This document shows positions 42,066 to 49,489 of a stretch of 52,099 nucleotides of DNA, one piece after another. The notes under the pieces were generated by a model. It had not been told where the DNA came from. It saw nothing but the letters and a program-made list of their open reading frames with translations, and searched no databases. The stretch is taken from NCBI GenBank assembly GCA_002415855.1, contig DIAS01000083.1:10527-62625 (forward strand), in the 5' to 3' direction. The translations under genes and the position numbers were made by a program. The first letter of the stretch is position 1. Every line of letters begins with the position of its first letter. The stretch is from Bacteroidales bacterium UBA5072. Its GTDB lineage: Bacteria > Bacteroidota > Bacteroidia > Bacteroidales > UBA10428.

Positions 42066-43631
42066 TTATTCCGATATCCTGAAGAAATGCAGGGCCATGA
42101 ACTTACGGCCAAAAACATCCGTTACGGTCACCTCAACCTTATGCATGCCTGTAACAAGGTCAGGCGGCATGGCAGTTTTCCATAGATGCCTGCAATTCGC
42201 CGGACGTGATGGTTTACGTCCGTTCAGCTTCATCTCCGGGTTCATCCAGAGCTGGAAATTATGCACATATTCAGGGTCAGCCTGAACCGCTCTGTTCAGG
42301 ATGATCTCCGGTCCCTCATCGAAACGGGCAGTAACCAGGTCGTTGTCAGATCCGGTAAAAAAGTTGACAAACAAATCATTTCCCTCTTCAGCAATTGATT
42401 TCCTGCTTGTGACTGGTGCGGTATAGATTTTCATCCGGTAACCGGCGGGCCGGCGGGCAACCTGGTAGTCCACCGAATAGGAGTTCCCCGTGAAAGTAAC
42501 GATTGCATAGCCATTGGGCGACCCGTCTGTCATGGTGGCATCGGGAATGCCTGACTCATCAAAAGCCCCGCTCCACCAACTACCACAGGCAGCACCAGCA
42601 ACAAAATGATGGTACGGAACCGTACCGTTCCAGCCCTGCTCTTTACCCAGCAAATATTGGGATATGGTATGATTATGACCGGAAATGGAAAATGTATGGG
42701 GAAACCGTTCCAGGGTTGCCAGGACCTTATCAAGGTTTACAACAGGTTTCTGGTTAAAATCATTGATGAACGGAGCATGTGTCATGATCATGACCAGCTT
42801 GTCACTGGACACATATTTCAGATCATTGATCAGAAAATTGACAGCTTCATCATCAAAACCCTCAACGTAACTCCGCCTGATGGTATCCCCCGAATACAGA
42901 ATGTTGTCCAGCACAACCACGTGGACCATGCCGTAATTACAAGCGTAGTTTTTGGGCCCGTATACCTGCTTAAAACTTTCTGTAGCCAGCTTATCGCCGG
43001 GTGCATCGTAATTCTGGTCATGATTGCCCTGCACATGGTGCATTGGAATATCCAGCGCAGACATGACCCGGTTTAATGGCTCATATAAGGCAAAATTATC
43101 ATGGACCAGGTCTCCAAGAACTGTACAAAACGCGAATTCCTGATCAACGGCCAGGCCGGCCACAATATCGCGACTGAGAAAATCCAGGTCGCTCAGGTCT
43201 CCGATCTGCGTATCGCCCAAAATGACAGCCCTGAAGTTATCATTCTTCTTACCGGGTATAAGCGGAAAATCAATTTCAGCTGGCAACGGGCCCGTTGCCT
43301 CAATAACCGGATTACTGAGCTTCGGTCCCCCGCCTGGGTAGTACCTGTAGCAGAACTGCGGAAGGTTCATTTCATTGAGCGGATATTGATATTCCGCAGG
43401 CTTTATCACAAAAAGGATCGAGTTTTCAGGGATGTTGATAGAATACGCTCCTTTCTTATCGGTCAGAACCACTTCCACCCCGTTTGAAACTGCAACCTTT
43501 GCGATTCCTCTCTCCCCCATGTCGCATTTCCCGTTCCGGTTGCCATCTTCAAAAACCCTACCGCGGGCAGTCTGCGCAGAAAGGTAATTGACCAGAACGA
43601 TGGCGGTCATAAGAAGTACAAGTTTCCTCAT
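42066..43631 (-). CDS. Exported calcineurin-like metallophosphoesterase
   Basis: A 521-residue exported phosphoesterase. The signal peptide is MRKLVLLMTAIVLVNYLSAQ. Residues about 22-75 form an SdrD/B-like or carboxypeptidase-like beta domain (GRVFEDGNRNGKCDMGERGI, containing a possible Ca-binding DGNRNGKCD loop). The metallophosphoesterase domain at about 130-370 has the metal-ligand motifs LGDTQIGDLSD, VLGDLVHDN, GNHDQNYD, MTHAPF and SGHNHTISQ. A C-terminal beta domain ends in VTDVFGRKFMALHFFRISE. This three-part architecture (MetallophosN, Metallophos, MetallophosC) is common in Bacteroidota. Its substrate is unknown. It lies 11 nt after the NamZ-like gene and 21 nt before the hydrolase gene. 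Confidence 0.92.
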   Translation of the reverse strand: MRKLVLLMTAIVLVNYLSAQTARGRVFEDGNRNGKCDMGERGIAKVAVSNGVEVVLTDKKGAYSINIPENSILFVIKPAEYQYPLNEMNLPQFCYRYYPGGGPKLSNPVIEATGPLPAEIDFPLIPGKKNDNFRAVILGDTQIGDLSDLDFLSRDIVAGLAVDQEFAFCTVLGDLVHDNFALYEPLNRVMSALDIPMHHVQGNHDQNYDAPGDKLATESFKQVYGPKNYACNYGMVHVVVLDNILYSGDTIRRSYVEGFDDEAVNFLINDLKYVSSDKLVMIMTHAPFINDFNQKPVVNLDKVLATLERFPHTFSISGHNHTISQYLLGKEQGWNGTVPYHHFVAGAACGSWWSGAFDESGIPDATMTDGSPNGYAIVTFTGNSYSVDYQVARRPAGYRMKIYTAPVTSRKSIAEEGNDLFVNFFTGSDNDLVTARFDEGPEIILNRAVQADPEYVHNFQLWMNPEMKLNGRKPSRPANCRHLWKTAMPPDLVTGMHKVEVTVTDVFGRKFMALHFFRISE

Positions 43632-43642
43632 AGGACTTCCTG

Positions 43643-44851
43643 TTAGTTATTGATGGTATGAATGTCTGCGGTAAAATCGCTGTAAAGTAAATATTTTTTC
43701 CTGATGGTTTTGAACCTGTCCAGACCGTTCTGCCAGCTTTTCCTGATTTGCTCCTCGCTGAGTCCCGAGATGATCTGTTTTCTGAGTTCTCCGCTGCCTG
43801 CCAGCCTGTCGAAATAATCGGTAAAAAAAGCCTCCCTGAGTCCCATTGTTTTATAAACATCGAACAGCCAATCCAGTTCCAGGGTCTTCATTTGCTGTAA
43901 CTGATCAACGGATAACGACCTCAGATCGATCCCGTAGCAGGTCTTGTCCTTCCATTTCGGGTCTTTGTTGCCTGCATTGGCGACCGGCACAAATGAAAAA
44001 GTCCTGACCGGATAATCAGGATGGCCTGCTATCCTGAAAGGAAAAGCTGTGCCACGCCCCAGGCTCATGACGGTACCTTCGAAAAAACACATCGACGGAT
44101 ACAGGTAAACAGCTTCCATGGTGTTCAGATTGGGAGAAGGATTTACGGGCAATTGATAAAAGGTGCTGTGGTTGTAATGACTGCACGGGATAACCCGGAG
44201 GTCGCATTTCAGCCCCTCAGCAAGCCAGCCTTCTCCGTTGATCATCAGGGCAAGTTCTCCCACAGTCATGCCATATACAACAGGTATGGGATGCATTCCC
44301 ACAAATGACCGGTAAGCCGGATCAAGCACAGGACCATCGACATAGTGACCAAGTGGATTGGGCCTGTCCAGCACGAGCAAAGGAATATGCCCTGCAGCGC
44401 AAGCTTCCATCACATAATGCAGGGAAGAAATATATGTATAAAAACGGACACCCACATCCTGTAAATCAAAGACCATGAAGTCGATGCCGCTCAGGTCCTC
44501 AGGGGCAGGTTTCTTTTTTGATCCATAAAGGCTGATGACCGGTACGCCGGTTTTGCGATCTACAGCATCGCCAATTTCAGCACCTGCATCAGCGTCGCCG
44601 CGGAATCCATGTTCAGGGGCAAAGATCCTGGTAAGGTTAATCCCCGACCTCAGCATCGTATCTGCCAGGTGTGTATATCCCACCAACGAGGTGTGGTTGG
44701 CAACCAGTCCGACTTGCTTCCCTTTCAGCAGGGGGAGGTACAGGCCAGTCTGATCTGCGCCGGTTTGTATGATACCGGGAGTCTGGGCCGGCTGGGCAGA
44801 ACATGACTGAATAAGCATGGCTGCCAGCTGGATTAAAATCACAACCTTCAT
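43643..44851 (-). CDS. DUF1343 exo-beta-N-acetylmuramidase-like lipoprotein (NamZ/GH171 family)
   Basis: NamZ-type enzymes remove N-acetylmuramic acid from the non-reducing end of peptidoglycan fragments. The product from the ATG at 44851 has 402 residues and begins MKVVILIQLAAMLIQSCSAQ, a lipoprotein signal with Cys17 (IQSC). The longer frame from 44893 would add 14 residues without signal character. Family motifs include GKQVGLVANHTSLVG, IFAPEHGFRGDADAG, FMVFDLQDVGVRFYTYISSLH, VLDRPNPLG, VYGMTVGELALMINGE and SLGRGTAFPFRIAGHP. Together these identify DUF1343 with confidence; enzymatic specificity rests on the characterised Bacillus and Tannerella homologues. It is followed on the same strand by a phosphoesterase, consistent with cell-wall fragment recovery. 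Confidence 0.9.
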   Translation of the reverse strand: MKVVILIQLAAMLIQSCSAQPAQTPGIIQTGADQTGLYLPLLKGKQVGLVANHTSLVGYTHLADTMLRSGINLTRIFAPEHGFRGDADAGAEIGDAVDRKTGVPVISLYGSKKKPAPEDLSGIDFMVFDLQDVGVRFYTYISSLHYVMEACAAGHIPLLVLDRPNPLGHYVDGPVLDPAYRSFVGMHPIPVVYGMTVGELALMINGEGWLAEGLKCDLRVIPCSHYNHSTFYQLPVNPSPNLNTMEAVYLYPSMCFFEGTVMSLGRGTAFPFRIAGHPDYPVRTFSFVPVANAGNKDPKWKDKTCYGIDLRSLSVDQLQQMKTLELDWLFDVYKTMGLREAFFTDYFDRLAGSGELRKQIISGLSEEQIRKSWQNGLDRFKTIRKKYLLYSDFTADIHTINN

Positions 44852-44959
44852 GATTGACAAAATCATGTGTGGACCTTCTGTTGAGTAAGACATCCTTTAA
44901 AATTAGTGTATTATTTGCTGATTTTGAATCCTTGCAAGTTGCCTGCCATGCATTGAAAC

Positions 44960-45910
44960 CTATTCGATTTTTTCCACCCCTGTTTTCGTAGGAACGACCT
45001 GTTGAATGGTACCATCCTCGTTATAATACAGGTAGTCCACGCAGATTGACCTCCGGAAGGGATGAACGCCCTTCCATCCCAGGCTGCCATCATCCTCCTT
45101 ATGTTTTGAAAAATACAGATCGGCGTTGTGATAGAACAAATACCACTGCCCTTTGTATTCTACAATGGAATGATGGTTGGTACCGCTGTTCATCTTGTCG
45201 AGAATCATGCCTTTGTATTCAAACGGTCCGTAAGGACTGTCGCCTATGCCATACAAAATCTTATCATCTCCCGAATAAGACAGGTAGTATTTACCCTGGT
45301 ATTTGTGCATCCAGATTGCCTCGAAAAAATGATACACTCCCTGGATTACCCTTACCGTATCAGCAAAGGAGACCCTGTCCTCATTGAGCCTTACGATATT
45401 TACATCATTCTGTCCAAAAATAAGATAAGCTTTTTGATCATCATCAATAAATATGGCCGGGTCTATCAAATCACGGTTGTTCACCACGCCGGGTGTCTGT
45501 CGGGTGATGAGAGGCCTGCCCAGCGGGTCTTTGAAAGGCCCGTAAGGACGATTGCCAATCGCCACACCGATAAAGTTCTGGTCCACCGGGTAGTAGAAAT
45601 AATACCTGCCATTGTAAAACGCACAATCGGGGGCCCAGGCATATTTTTTCGCCCAGGACAGATCAGCCAGCCGCAAGGCCACGCCATGGTCTGTCCATGT
45701 TTTCATATCCGTTGTAGAAAAAACATGCCAGTCCACCATGTTAAACCATGTGGCAGTATCAGGATCGTGTGACGGGTAAACATACAGCGTATCGTTAAAT
45801 ACTCTTGCCGAAGGATCCGCAGTATACATGTGGCTAATAAAGGGGTTTTGGCCACAAACGATCGAACTGTAAGCCAACCAGGACAGGAAACCAAGAAACA
45901 GCTTTTTCAT
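44960..45910 (-). CDS. Glycoside hydrolase family 43 protein
   Basis: GH43 enzymes are inverting five-bladed propeller glycosidases acting mainly on arabinans and xylans. The product is about 316 residues (ATG at 45910; an extra Met codon at 45913). The signal peptide ends near SIVCGQ. Counting from the first Met, Asp33 in TADPSARVF is the general base, Asp151 in DLIDPAIFIDD modulates the acid's pKa and Glu198 in HFFEAIWMHK is the general acid. YAWAPDCAFYNGRYYFYYPV and HHSIVEYKGQWYLFYHN are blade motifs. Subfamily specificity cannot be assigned. It is the first gene of a minus-strand run leading to the NamZ-like gene, with a longer gap of 108 nt to that gene's start. Confidence 0.92.
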   Translation of the reverse strand: MKKLFLGFLSWLAYSSIVCGQNPFISHMYTADPSARVFNDTLYVYPSHDPDTATWFNMVDWHVFSTTDMKTWTDHGVALRLADLSWAKKYAWAPDCAFYNGRYYFYYPVDQNFIGVAIGNRPYGPFKDPLGRPLITRQTPGVVNNRDLIDPAIFIDDDQKAYLIFGQNDVNIVRLNEDRVSFADTVRVIQGVYHFFEAIWMHKYQGKYYLSYSGDDKILYGIGDSPYGPFEYKGMILDKMNSGTNHHSIVEYKGQWYLFYHNADLYFSKHKEDDGSLGWKGVHPFRRSICVDYLYYNEDGTIQQVVPTKTGVEKIE

Positions 45911-45913
45911 CAT

Positions 45914-46385
45914 ACCGAAAGGGTTACTGGATAATTTGAGTTAAAGTATGAAAAAAAAGGCAAGTGGTTATTTAAAAGCAGAAAAATATGGCATGTCCTG
46001 CTTCAAGTATTGTAAGCATAAAGAGAACATCAATGAATTGGCAATTAGAAGACCATGAATATTTTAGTCAAAACAGAGGACAATTAATTGACTTTAGCTC
46101 TCTTAGTTTGTATCTTTAGTTTCTTACAGATTTGAATAGGTCGATTAATCACTTTGTTACGGCTAAACCTTAAAGGAAATGCTATAGGCAGGCACAATGC
46201 TACCTGGAAGAAGAACAGAAACAAGAGTTTGAGATTTCATCCTTAAGGCACCTGGTGGTCCATTGAGAATCCTATTCCCTTTCAAATCGGAACATGGAGA
46301 TCGACCCAAATTGATGGCAGCAGTACTTTGTGCAATTGGACTTAAGTTCTTTCCTTAAACTATTAATAATTAAGAAAGTGTAGAA
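45914..46385. other. AT-rich intergenic region before the protease gene
   Basis: About 470 nt between the divergent GH43 and propeller-protease genes hold no convincing gene, hairpin or repeat. The sequence is clearly more AT-rich than the GH cluster to its left. It includes an A8 run near 45950 and a candidate promoter at 46088-46118, which would leave a leader of about 260 nt before the ATG at 46386. Confidence 0.6.
46088..46118 (+). promoter_or_regulatory. Candidate promoter for the propeller-protease operon
   Basis: TTG (46088-46090) and TATCTTTA (46111-46118) are separated by 20 nt, the spacing preferred by the Bacteroidota housekeeping sigma factor. The -7 element differs from TAnnTTTG only at its last base. 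Confidence 0.4.
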
Positions 46386-48500
46386 ATGAAAACAAATCAG
46401 ACAATAACCGGTAGCAGTAAATTTTCATCTTTCTCAGGTGGACTCCTTAGCCCGCATGGATTACTGATCAGGTCATTTACTCTATTCTTTTCTTGTTTAT
46501 TAGCCTCGCATAGTGTAACAGCACAAAGCTGTTTTGAAGAGCGTACGAATCTTACCAACTGGGGCGATGGAACACTGGGCAGATTCGTCCATACGTGCGA
46601 TGTTGACGGGGACGGACGGTCAGATTTCATTTTTGCCTATTACAACAGCTGGGCAGACGAGAAAGGTGTTGAAGTACGCATGATCATGCCGCGTGAAAAT
46701 GGTTCTTTTCAGACACGTATATTCCATACCAATTGGGGCGATGGAGTTCTAAGCAAGTTCATTGGAGTTGGTGATGTGGATGCAGACGGCTATAAAGATC
46801 TTTTTTTTGTCTTTTATAACAACTGGTCTGGTAAAAAAGGGGTGGAGATAAGAATCATCTTACCACGTGCTGATGGTACGTTCCAAACCCGTAACCACCA
46901 AACCGACTGGGGCGATGGAACACTAGGCAAATACATAGGCCTGGGAGATATCAACAAGGATGGCAACACTGATGTCCTATTTGCTTATTATAATAGCTGG
47001 TCGCAAAAGAAAGGAGTTGAGCTGCGAATGATCCTGCCCCATGCGGATGGAACGTTCCAGACTCTTGCATATCATACTGATTGGGGAGATGGATGCGTGA
47101 GCAGATATGTGAGTACCGGCGATATTGACAGGGACGGACGTACAGACGTTGTTTTTGCCTTCTATAACAGCTGGGCAAGTGAAAAAGGTGTTGAAGTACG
47201 CGTGATAATTCCTGGGGAGAATGGCACTTTTCAGACTCGCTCCTTTCATACCAATTGGGGTACCGGGGTCTTAGCCAAATTCATTGGTCTGGGAGACGGT
47301 GATGGCGATGGAAGGAAGGATTTCTTATTTGCCTATCATAATAGTTGGGATAGTGAGAAAGGCGTTGAAGTACGGATGATCTTGCCACGTGAAAATGGCA
47401 CGTTCCAGACACGCATACATCGAACCGATTGGGGTGATGGGGTTGTAGGCAATTATACTGGCATCGGTGACGCGGATGGAGACGGCAAAACAGATTTTCT
47501 TTTTGTATTTTATAATAGCTGGGCCAGTGAAAAAGGGACTGAAGTGCGCATGATCCTGCCACGCGAGGATGGCAAATTCCAAACGCGCATTTATCCTACT
47601 GGCTGGGGTGATGGAACTCTGACCAAGTTTGTGGGCACAGGAGATGTGGATGGAGATAATAAAACTGATATACTCCTCGCCTTTTATAACAGCTGGTCAA
47701 CCGACAAGGGGGCTGAAGTCAGAGCGATCATGTTTCGAGATGACGGTACTTTTAGCGATCGTATATACCAAACGAACTGGGGCGACGGGGTTCTTGCGAA
47801 ATTAATAGCTGTTGGTGATGGTAATGCAGATAAAAAATCGGATTTTTTGTTTGCCTTTTACAATAGCTGGACCAGTACAGCGGGTGTGGATGTACGCATG
47901 CTAATCTCACACGACGACAATTCATTCTGTTGCAACCCGGCACTGGTAAGTTCGCTGGCTGTACCCTTGCACCCGCAGGAAACAGGCATGTGGTGTTGGG
48001 CTGCCAGCGGACAAATGATAATGGACTATTTGGAACACAATATAAGTCAATGTGTTCAGGCGAATAATCGTTTTGGGCGAAGTGATTGCTGTACCATTGA
48101 TCTATGTCCGGTTCCTACAGTACCAAATTGCGATCAGCCTCAGGGACATCCATGTGCGTGTGGCGGATGGCCTGAATTTGACAAGTACGGATTCACCTTC
48201 AAGAGAACCCATAATGCTGCGTTAACATGGGACCAGGTTAGAAATCAGCTTTCCAATGAAAAATTTTGTAAAAAAACACCATTTGCCTTCAGCTGGGGAT
48301 GGGCGGGCGGCGGCGGTCATATGATGGTAGCCAAAGGTTTTCTGACGTTAAATGGTGTCAATTATGTAATTATCCATGATCCCTGGTCACCTTGTGTTGG
48401 TGATGAACGGATAATCACCTACTCCAGATTTTCAAGTAACCCAGGACATTATACGCACTGGGATGATTTTTATGATATTAAATATACCGGAGGAAAATAA
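46386..48500 (+). CDS. Exported FG-GAP propeller fused to an AvrRpt2-like papain-fold cysteine protease
   Basis: A 704-residue exported protein. The N-terminus has an unusually long polar stretch before the hydrophobic core LIRSFTLFFSCLLA, with likely cleavage at VTA/QS near residue 46. Residues 58-521 are eight tandem repeats of exactly 58 residues, each starting (N/D)WGDG and carrying a D-x-D-x-D-G-type calcium loop (DVDGDGRSDF) and FYNSW, i.e. VCBS/FG-GAP propeller blades. Residues 522-704 are a papain-like domain with Gln531, Cys537 (GMWCWAAS), His645 (GGGGHMMVAKG) and Asp665 (IIHDPWSP), matching the Cys-His-Asp layout of the C70/AvrRpt2 family. About nine extra cysteines suggest disulfides outside the cytoplasm. 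There is no T9SS sorting tail. It is coupled to the next gene by a 1-nt gap. Fold assignment is good; target is unknown. Confidence 0.85.
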   Translation: MKTNQTITGSSKFSSFSGGLLSPHGLLIRSFTLFFSCLLASHSVTAQSCFEERTNLTNWGDGTLGRFVHTCDVDGDGRSDFIFAYYNSWADEKGVEVRMIMPRENGSFQTRIFHTNWGDGVLSKFIGVGDVDADGYKDLFFVFYNNWSGKKGVEIRIILPRADGTFQTRNHQTDWGDGTLGKYIGLGDINKDGNTDVLFAYYNSWSQKKGVELRMILPHADGTFQTLAYHTDWGDGCVSRYVSTGDIDRDGRTDVVFAFYNSWASEKGVEVRVIIPGENGTFQTRSFHTNWGTGVLAKFIGLGDGDGDGRKDFLFAYHNSWDSEKGVEVRMILPRENGTFQTRIHRTDWGDGVVGNYTGIGDADGDGKTDFLFVFYNSWASEKGTEVRMILPREDGKFQTRIYPTGWGDGTLTKFVGTGDVDGDNKTDILLAFYNSWSTDKGAEVRAIMFRDDGTFSDRIYQTNWGDGVLAKLIAVGDGNADKKSDFLFAFYNSWTSTAGVDVRMLISHDDNSFCCNPALVSSLAVPLHPQETGMWCWAASGQMIMDYLEHNISQCVQANNRFGRSDCCTIDLCPVPTVPNCDQPQGHPCACGGWPEFDKYGFTFKRTHNAALTWDQVRNQLSNEKFCKKTPFAFSWGWAGGGGHMMVAKGFLTLNGVNYVIIHDPWSPCVGDERIITYSRFSSNPGHYTHWDDFYDIKYTGGK
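46557..47948 (+). repeat. Eight tandem 174-bp coding repeats (58-residue propeller blades)
   Basis: Each unit encodes 58 residues with the pattern (N/D)WGDG, GD-x-D-x-DG, F-(A/V)-(F/Y)-YN-(S/N)-W, KG-(V/T/A)-E-(V/I)-R and (D/N)G-x-FQTR. Units 7 and 8 are the most degenerate, and unit 5 has WGTG. The unit length does not vary, so eight blades of one propeller, or fewer blades plus a partial turn, are possible. Confidence 0.9.
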
Positions 48501-48501
48501 G

Positions 48502-49149
48502 ATGAACCCATTTACACGAAAATTAATTGTTTGTTCTGCCATTTTTTTTACAACCTGCTTAACAGGAGATCTTTATGCACAGGAACAAATGCAAATGGCA
48601 GCTGACAGTTCCCTGATCAGGCTTCACGAAATAGTAACCATTGAAAATTATAGCATGCTTGGCTTTAAAACATTTGATGAAGCAAGGCTCTCATCCCTGG
48701 GCATACCCCTACAGGAATACTTTGTCAGGCTGGATCAGCTTCGTGACTACAAAGAAGGCACACTTCCCGATTCACTGCTGAAAGTCACAAATATATTCAT
48801 CTATCCTGTAATGGTAAATAATGAGGTACGCTCTTCCGTTGAATTGTTGCGGCATGACAAGTCATGGGAAGTATCCTCCTTTGGCTCCCCAAAGTACATA
48901 CAATTAATTGCAGATGAACGGAATAATCTTATTAAACTGAAGTCTTTAAAAGCAACTGATGTTATCATTGTGGATATCCCCTCGTTGAATCTCAATTTTC
49001 TCGGATATTACAGAAAAAAGGAATTAATGCTGGTTCCGGTTACCAATTATCCGCAACTTGATCTCGTACAGGGAAAACCTGTTCCGGCAAGAGAATTGTT
49101 CTTAATACTGGCACCATTGGCGCAAAAGCATAATGGCTTGCCTGGATAA
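48502..49149 (+). CDS. Small exported protein coupled to the propeller-protease
   Basis: The product has 215 residues from the ATG at 48502. This start is chosen because GGAGG (48489-48493) stands 8 nt upstream and because it gives a clear signal peptide (RKLIVCSAIFFTTCLTGDLYAQ); an in-frame ATG at 48463 lies inside the protease gene. The mature part begins EQMQMAADSSLIRLHEI and contains FKTFDEARLSSLGIPLQEYFVRL, VTNIFIYPVMVNNEVRSSVE, FGSPKYIQLI and FLGYYRKKELMLVPV. It contains no cysteine after the signal and no recognised domain. The 1-nt gap to the protease stop and shared export suggest a partner, for example an inhibitor, chaperone or substrate-presenting factor. This role is inferred only from context. 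Confidence 0.85.
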   Translation: MNPFTRKLIVCSAIFFTTCLTGDLYAQEQMQMAADSSLIRLHEIVTIENYSMLGFKTFDEARLSSLGIPLQEYFVRLDQLRDYKEGTLPDSLLKVTNIFIYPVMVNNEVRSSVELLRHDKSWEVSSFGSPKYIQLIADERNNLIKLKSLKATDVIIVDIPSLNLNFLGYYRKKELMLVPVTNYPQLDLVQGKPVPARELFLILAPLAQKHNGLPG

Positions 49150-49489
49150 TTGATTACACGGAATAGCGCAGGTCATCCTGCAATGTACATGACTTTCAGC
49201 GCAGGCTTCCATCAAATCCTGCAATGTGGCGATACAGGTCGGGAAACGGGCGCTTGCATCCGGGGAATCAGCTACCATGAGGTCATAGTCCCTCATGTCA
49301 TCAGTCCCGTTCATTTACTACCCGGAATTACGGAATATTGTGCTTAACATCTTGACTTTACGTTCAGGATTTTGTACCTTAAAGTAAGCATCACAGAACC
49401 GGAATCCATGATTAACCTTTCCTGCTTTCACACGCTGCTCAAACAGTTCCTCACCGGATATCATCATTCAAACCTAATCCCATTCACAT
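49150..49489. other. Non-coding region with short direct repeats
   Basis: About 340 nt without a convincing gene. Two short direct repeats occur: AGCGCAGG at 49165-49172 and 49198-49205, and ATCCTGCAATGT at 49175-49186 and 49216-49227, the remains of an imperfect tandem duplication. On the minus strand a 70-codon cysteine-containing frame (49102-49314) spans them and could be a decayed or small gene, but no family was recognised. A candidate promoter for the next gene lies at 49352-49382. Confidence 0.45.
49352..49382 (+). promoter_or_regulatory. Candidate promoter for the secreted T9SS protein
   Basis: TTG (49352-49354) and TACCTTAA (49375-49382) are spaced by 20 nt, the expected -33/-7 distance, but the -7 element matches TAnnTTTG in only four of its six fixed positions. 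The leader to the ATG at 49490 would be about 100 nt. Confidence 0.3.

Noticed and set aside
46386..46525. Possibility that the protease gene starts further downstream because of its long polar N-terminal stretch
   Set aside because: No other ATG or well-placed alternative start gives a signal peptide, and the hydrophobic core and cleavage site follow in frame, so the first ATG was kept despite the long n-region.
46557..47948. Possible CRISPR-like or satellite array
   Set aside because: The period of 174 bp is coding, in frame, and diverged between units, and it encodes propeller blades.
49102..49314. Minus-strand frame of 70 codons with several Cys, resembling at first sight a small Cys-rich metal-binding protein
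   Set aside because: The Cys spacing does not fit the known CxxxC-type helix-bundle families, it overlaps the partner gene's end, and it runs through a duplicated stretch. It is kept only as a note in the gene-free region.
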